A stretch of 64,000 bases of DNA, from NCBI RefSeq assembly GCF_001530125.1, contig NZ_LDUG01000021.1:1-64000 (forward strand), in the 5' to 3' direction. The DNA comes from Thiobacillus denitrificans (GTDB lineage: Bacteria > Pseudomonadota > Gammaproteobacteria > Burkholderiales > Thiobacillaceae). The notes beneath the pieces are model-generated. The model made no database searches, was not told the origin of the DNA, and worked only from the letters and a program-made list of their open reading frames with translations. The position numbers and the translations under genes are program-made. Below are positions 62,429 through 64,000 of this stretch, piece by piece. Each line of letters starts with the position of its first letter. Within the stretch, counting starts at the first letter, position 1.

Positions 62429-62780
62429 AACCTAGAAACCGCAGTTGGACGCGCTCGATGGTGCGTCTGGCCGTGCGCATGCCGCGAAGCGAGGAGGCGG
62501 CAGGCCGGGGCCTGCAACGACGTGCGTGGTTGTTGCCGCTTTAGCGGCTTTAGTGCGCGGTTGTTGCCGGCTCGCCGGCTTTACAACCGCGGCCTCCCCC
62601 TTGCGGGGACAACCACGGCCTACCCCTTGCGGGTGGAGCGACCAAGGCAGGCGCACGACCAGGCGTGCCAGCGGGTGCGTAGCGGACTCACCCTGTAGGG
62701 GGGCGTGGCCGAAGGCAGAAAAACCAATATCCATGCTGCATTCCTCAGGGTGATGCGCGGTCAACTGCGGTTTTTAGGTT
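62429..62780. repeat. MITE-like repeat, family C (copy 3)
   Basis: A 352-bp copy with ends AACCTAGAAACCGCAGTTG and CAACTGCGGTTTTTAGGTT. Near the middle it carries about 115 bp absent from copy 1, made of two family E hairpins (GCGTGGTTGTTGCCGCTTTA and GCGCGGTTGTTGCCGGCTCG). It fills the gap between the permease and adaptor genes and lies only 10 nt upstream of the adaptor ATG. Confidence 0.88.
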
Positions 62781-62786
62781 GAATCC

Positions 62787-64000
62787 TTATTCACGCGTTT
62801 TAAGCACCGCCACCAGATCCAGCCGGCCGAGGCGCAGCCACATCAAGAGCCCCGAAAGCACAGCCGAAACGATGACGACCGAGGCGCCCATGGCGTAGTT
62901 TCCCGGCGTCAGGATCAGCGGTAGCCGGTAAAGGTCGCTCTCGAAGGCCAGCACCAGGATGCCGACCAGGCCGGTGCCGACCAGGAATCCCACCGGGATC
63001 GCCGCCAGCGTCAGCAACGCCAGTTCTCCCAGCAAAATATAGGCGATCTCGCCCTGGGTGAAGCCCAGCACGCGCAGGCTGGCCAGTTCGCGCCCGCGTT
63101 CTGACAGCGCGATGCGCGCGCTGTTGTAGACCACGCCGAAACCGATCGAGCCGGCGAGCAGGGTCGCCACCAGATTGTAGAACAGGATGAACTCGCCGAT
63201 GGTTTCGTAGAAGCTCTGGATGGCCGAGAGATTGGCGACCATGCCGAGCACGCGCGGACGCTCGTTCAAGCTGGCGTAAACCGCCTCCTCGGCGCCGGGC
63301 TCGATCGCGAGATAGGCGCCGGTCACCACATGCCCCTCGCGCATCAGGGCATTCAGCGAATCCTTCTGCATGTAGGCCGACAAGCCCAGGAACTGCTGGG
63401 TGATGCCGAGCACCGGCACCTGCAGCACCGGCCGGCTGCCTTCCAGCACCTCCACCGTCAGCATGTCGCCCGGCTTGACGTGCAAGATGTTGCGCGCCAG
63501 ATGGTCGGTCAGCACCACGCCGCCCGGCGGCACCGCGACCGGCTGGTAATCGTGGTCGAACGAGCGGTGCAGCTGGCCTTCCGGCTCGATGCCGAAAATC
63601 GCCGACCGGTAGCGGTAATGACCAAAGCGCAGGATCGCCGGCACGTCACGATAGCCCTCCACGTAGCCGACGCCCGGCACCGCGGCCAGCTCGTGCAGCG
63701 CGCGGCCCGAGGTGGGCTCGATGAAGGTGAGCGTCAGGTCCTCGCGCGCCGCCTGGCGGAATTGCAGATCGACCATGAAATCGATCGCGCCCTTCTGGTA
63801 GTTGCCCACCATCATCAGGCCGCAGGCGCAGGAAATGCCGAGCACGGTCAGCATCGACTTCAGCGGGCGCCGCTCGATGTGGCGCAGGATCATCCGCGTC
63901 GGCGCGCCGAACCAGCGCTGCAGGCCGATGCGCTCGACCAGGGTGGCGCGATAGGCCTCCGGCATTTCCGCACGCATGCCTTCGGCCGCCGGCAGCCGCA
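62787..64000 (-). CDS. ABC transporter permease, FtsX/MacB type (5' end beyond window)
   Basis: At least 404 codons of a membrane protein; the frame is still open at the right edge, so the N-terminal part is missing. The visible part starts within a linker, then RMILRHIERRPLKSMLTVLG opens a membrane segment. A periplasmic domain and three C-terminal helices follow (NLVATLLAGSIGFGVVYNSA, LGELALLTLAAIPVGFLVGT and the end region). The pattern ALSERGRELASLRVLGFTQG is the FtsX-domain signature. With the adaptor downstream it should form an export system; an ATPase gene is expected to the right. Confidence 0.85.
   Translation of the reverse strand, partial: RLPAAEGMRAEMPEAYRATLVERIGLQRWFGAPTRMILRHIERRPLKSMLTVLGISCACGLMMVGNYQKGAIDFMVDLQFRQAAREDLTLTFIEPTSGRALHELAAVPGVGYVEGYRDVPAILRFGHYRYRSAIFGIEPEGQLHRSFDHDYQPVAVPPGGVVLTDHLARNILHVKPGDMLTVEVLEGSRPVLQVPVLGITQQFLGLSAYMQKDSLNALMREGHVVTGAYLAIEPGAEEAVYASLNERPRVLGMVANLSAIQSFYETIGEFILFYNLVATLLAGSIGFGVVYNSARIALSERGRELASLRVLGFTQGEIAYILLGELALLTLAAIPVGFLVGTGLVGILVLAFESDLYRLPLILTPGNYAMGASVVIVSAVLSGLLMWLRLGRLDLVAVLKTRE

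Overview
The window looks like a chromosomal segment of a GC-rich denitrifying betaproteobacterium. The gene content (clade I-type nosZ with a twin-arginine signal, narK1-narK2-narGHJI, a sulfide:quinone oxidoreductase-like flavoprotein, a DsrC-like protein and DUF2173/DUF1540 small proteins) is what I would expect from a Thiobacillus-like sulfur-oxidising denitrifier. That assignment is an inference from gene content; no rRNA or tRNA gene is present to anchor it.

Region 1 (0.1-27 kb) is an anaerobic respiration island. A NarX-NarL two-component system (minus strand) is divergent from a nitrous oxide reductase operon, nosZ-R-D-F-Y-L. Two small genes that look like a TumE-type toxin-antitoxin pair and a second NosL-like gene follow nosL, and a strong bidirectional terminator closes the operon. 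A lipoprotein cytochrome c comes next, converging on that terminator. Then come two nitrate/nitrite transporters (narK1, narK2), the membrane nitrate reductase narGHJI, an SQR-like flavoprotein, a DsrC-family protein lacking its C-terminal redox cysteine, and nnrS. NarL heptamer-like sites precede narX and narK1. Each of the three gaps inside narGHJI is filled by a dispersed palindromic repeat.

Region 2 (27-34 kb) holds the tRNA hydroxylation gene trhP, a HigB/HigA-like toxin-antitoxin pair with a palindromic operator, gamma-glutamyltransferase, and a run of five small genes: an HMA-like protein, a DUF1540 protein and three diverged DUF2173 paralogues. This run is the best candidate here for an undescribed functional unit.

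Region 3 (34-51 kb) is mostly housekeeping: pepN, a ferritin-like diiron protein, a formylglycine-generating-enzyme-like protein, cbpA-cbpM, a flavin oxidoreductase, an Atm1-like ABC exporter with an MFS protein and a GNAT acetyltransferase, then an ArsC/Spx-like protein, dapE and prmB. A zinc-sensing diguanylate cyclase gene is broken by several frameshifts.

Region 4 (51-64 kb) is accessory and decaying. It contains a GGDEF-EAL sensor, an intact hydrogenase maturation protease beside a wrecked NiFe-hydrogenase large-subunit gene fused to an IS1380 transposase remnant, an MscS-type membrane protein, an Mrr-like endonuclease remnant fused to an IS5 transposase remnant, a frameshifted hipA with hipB, a truC pseudogene, a YkgJ-like zinc protein, a phosphoribosyltransferase, and an adaptor-permease export pair that runs off the end.

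The most striking feature of the whole window is the number of short non-coding mobile-looking repeats. I count at least six families, some inserted into one another, and several sit inside operons. No CRISPR array or RNA gene was seen.
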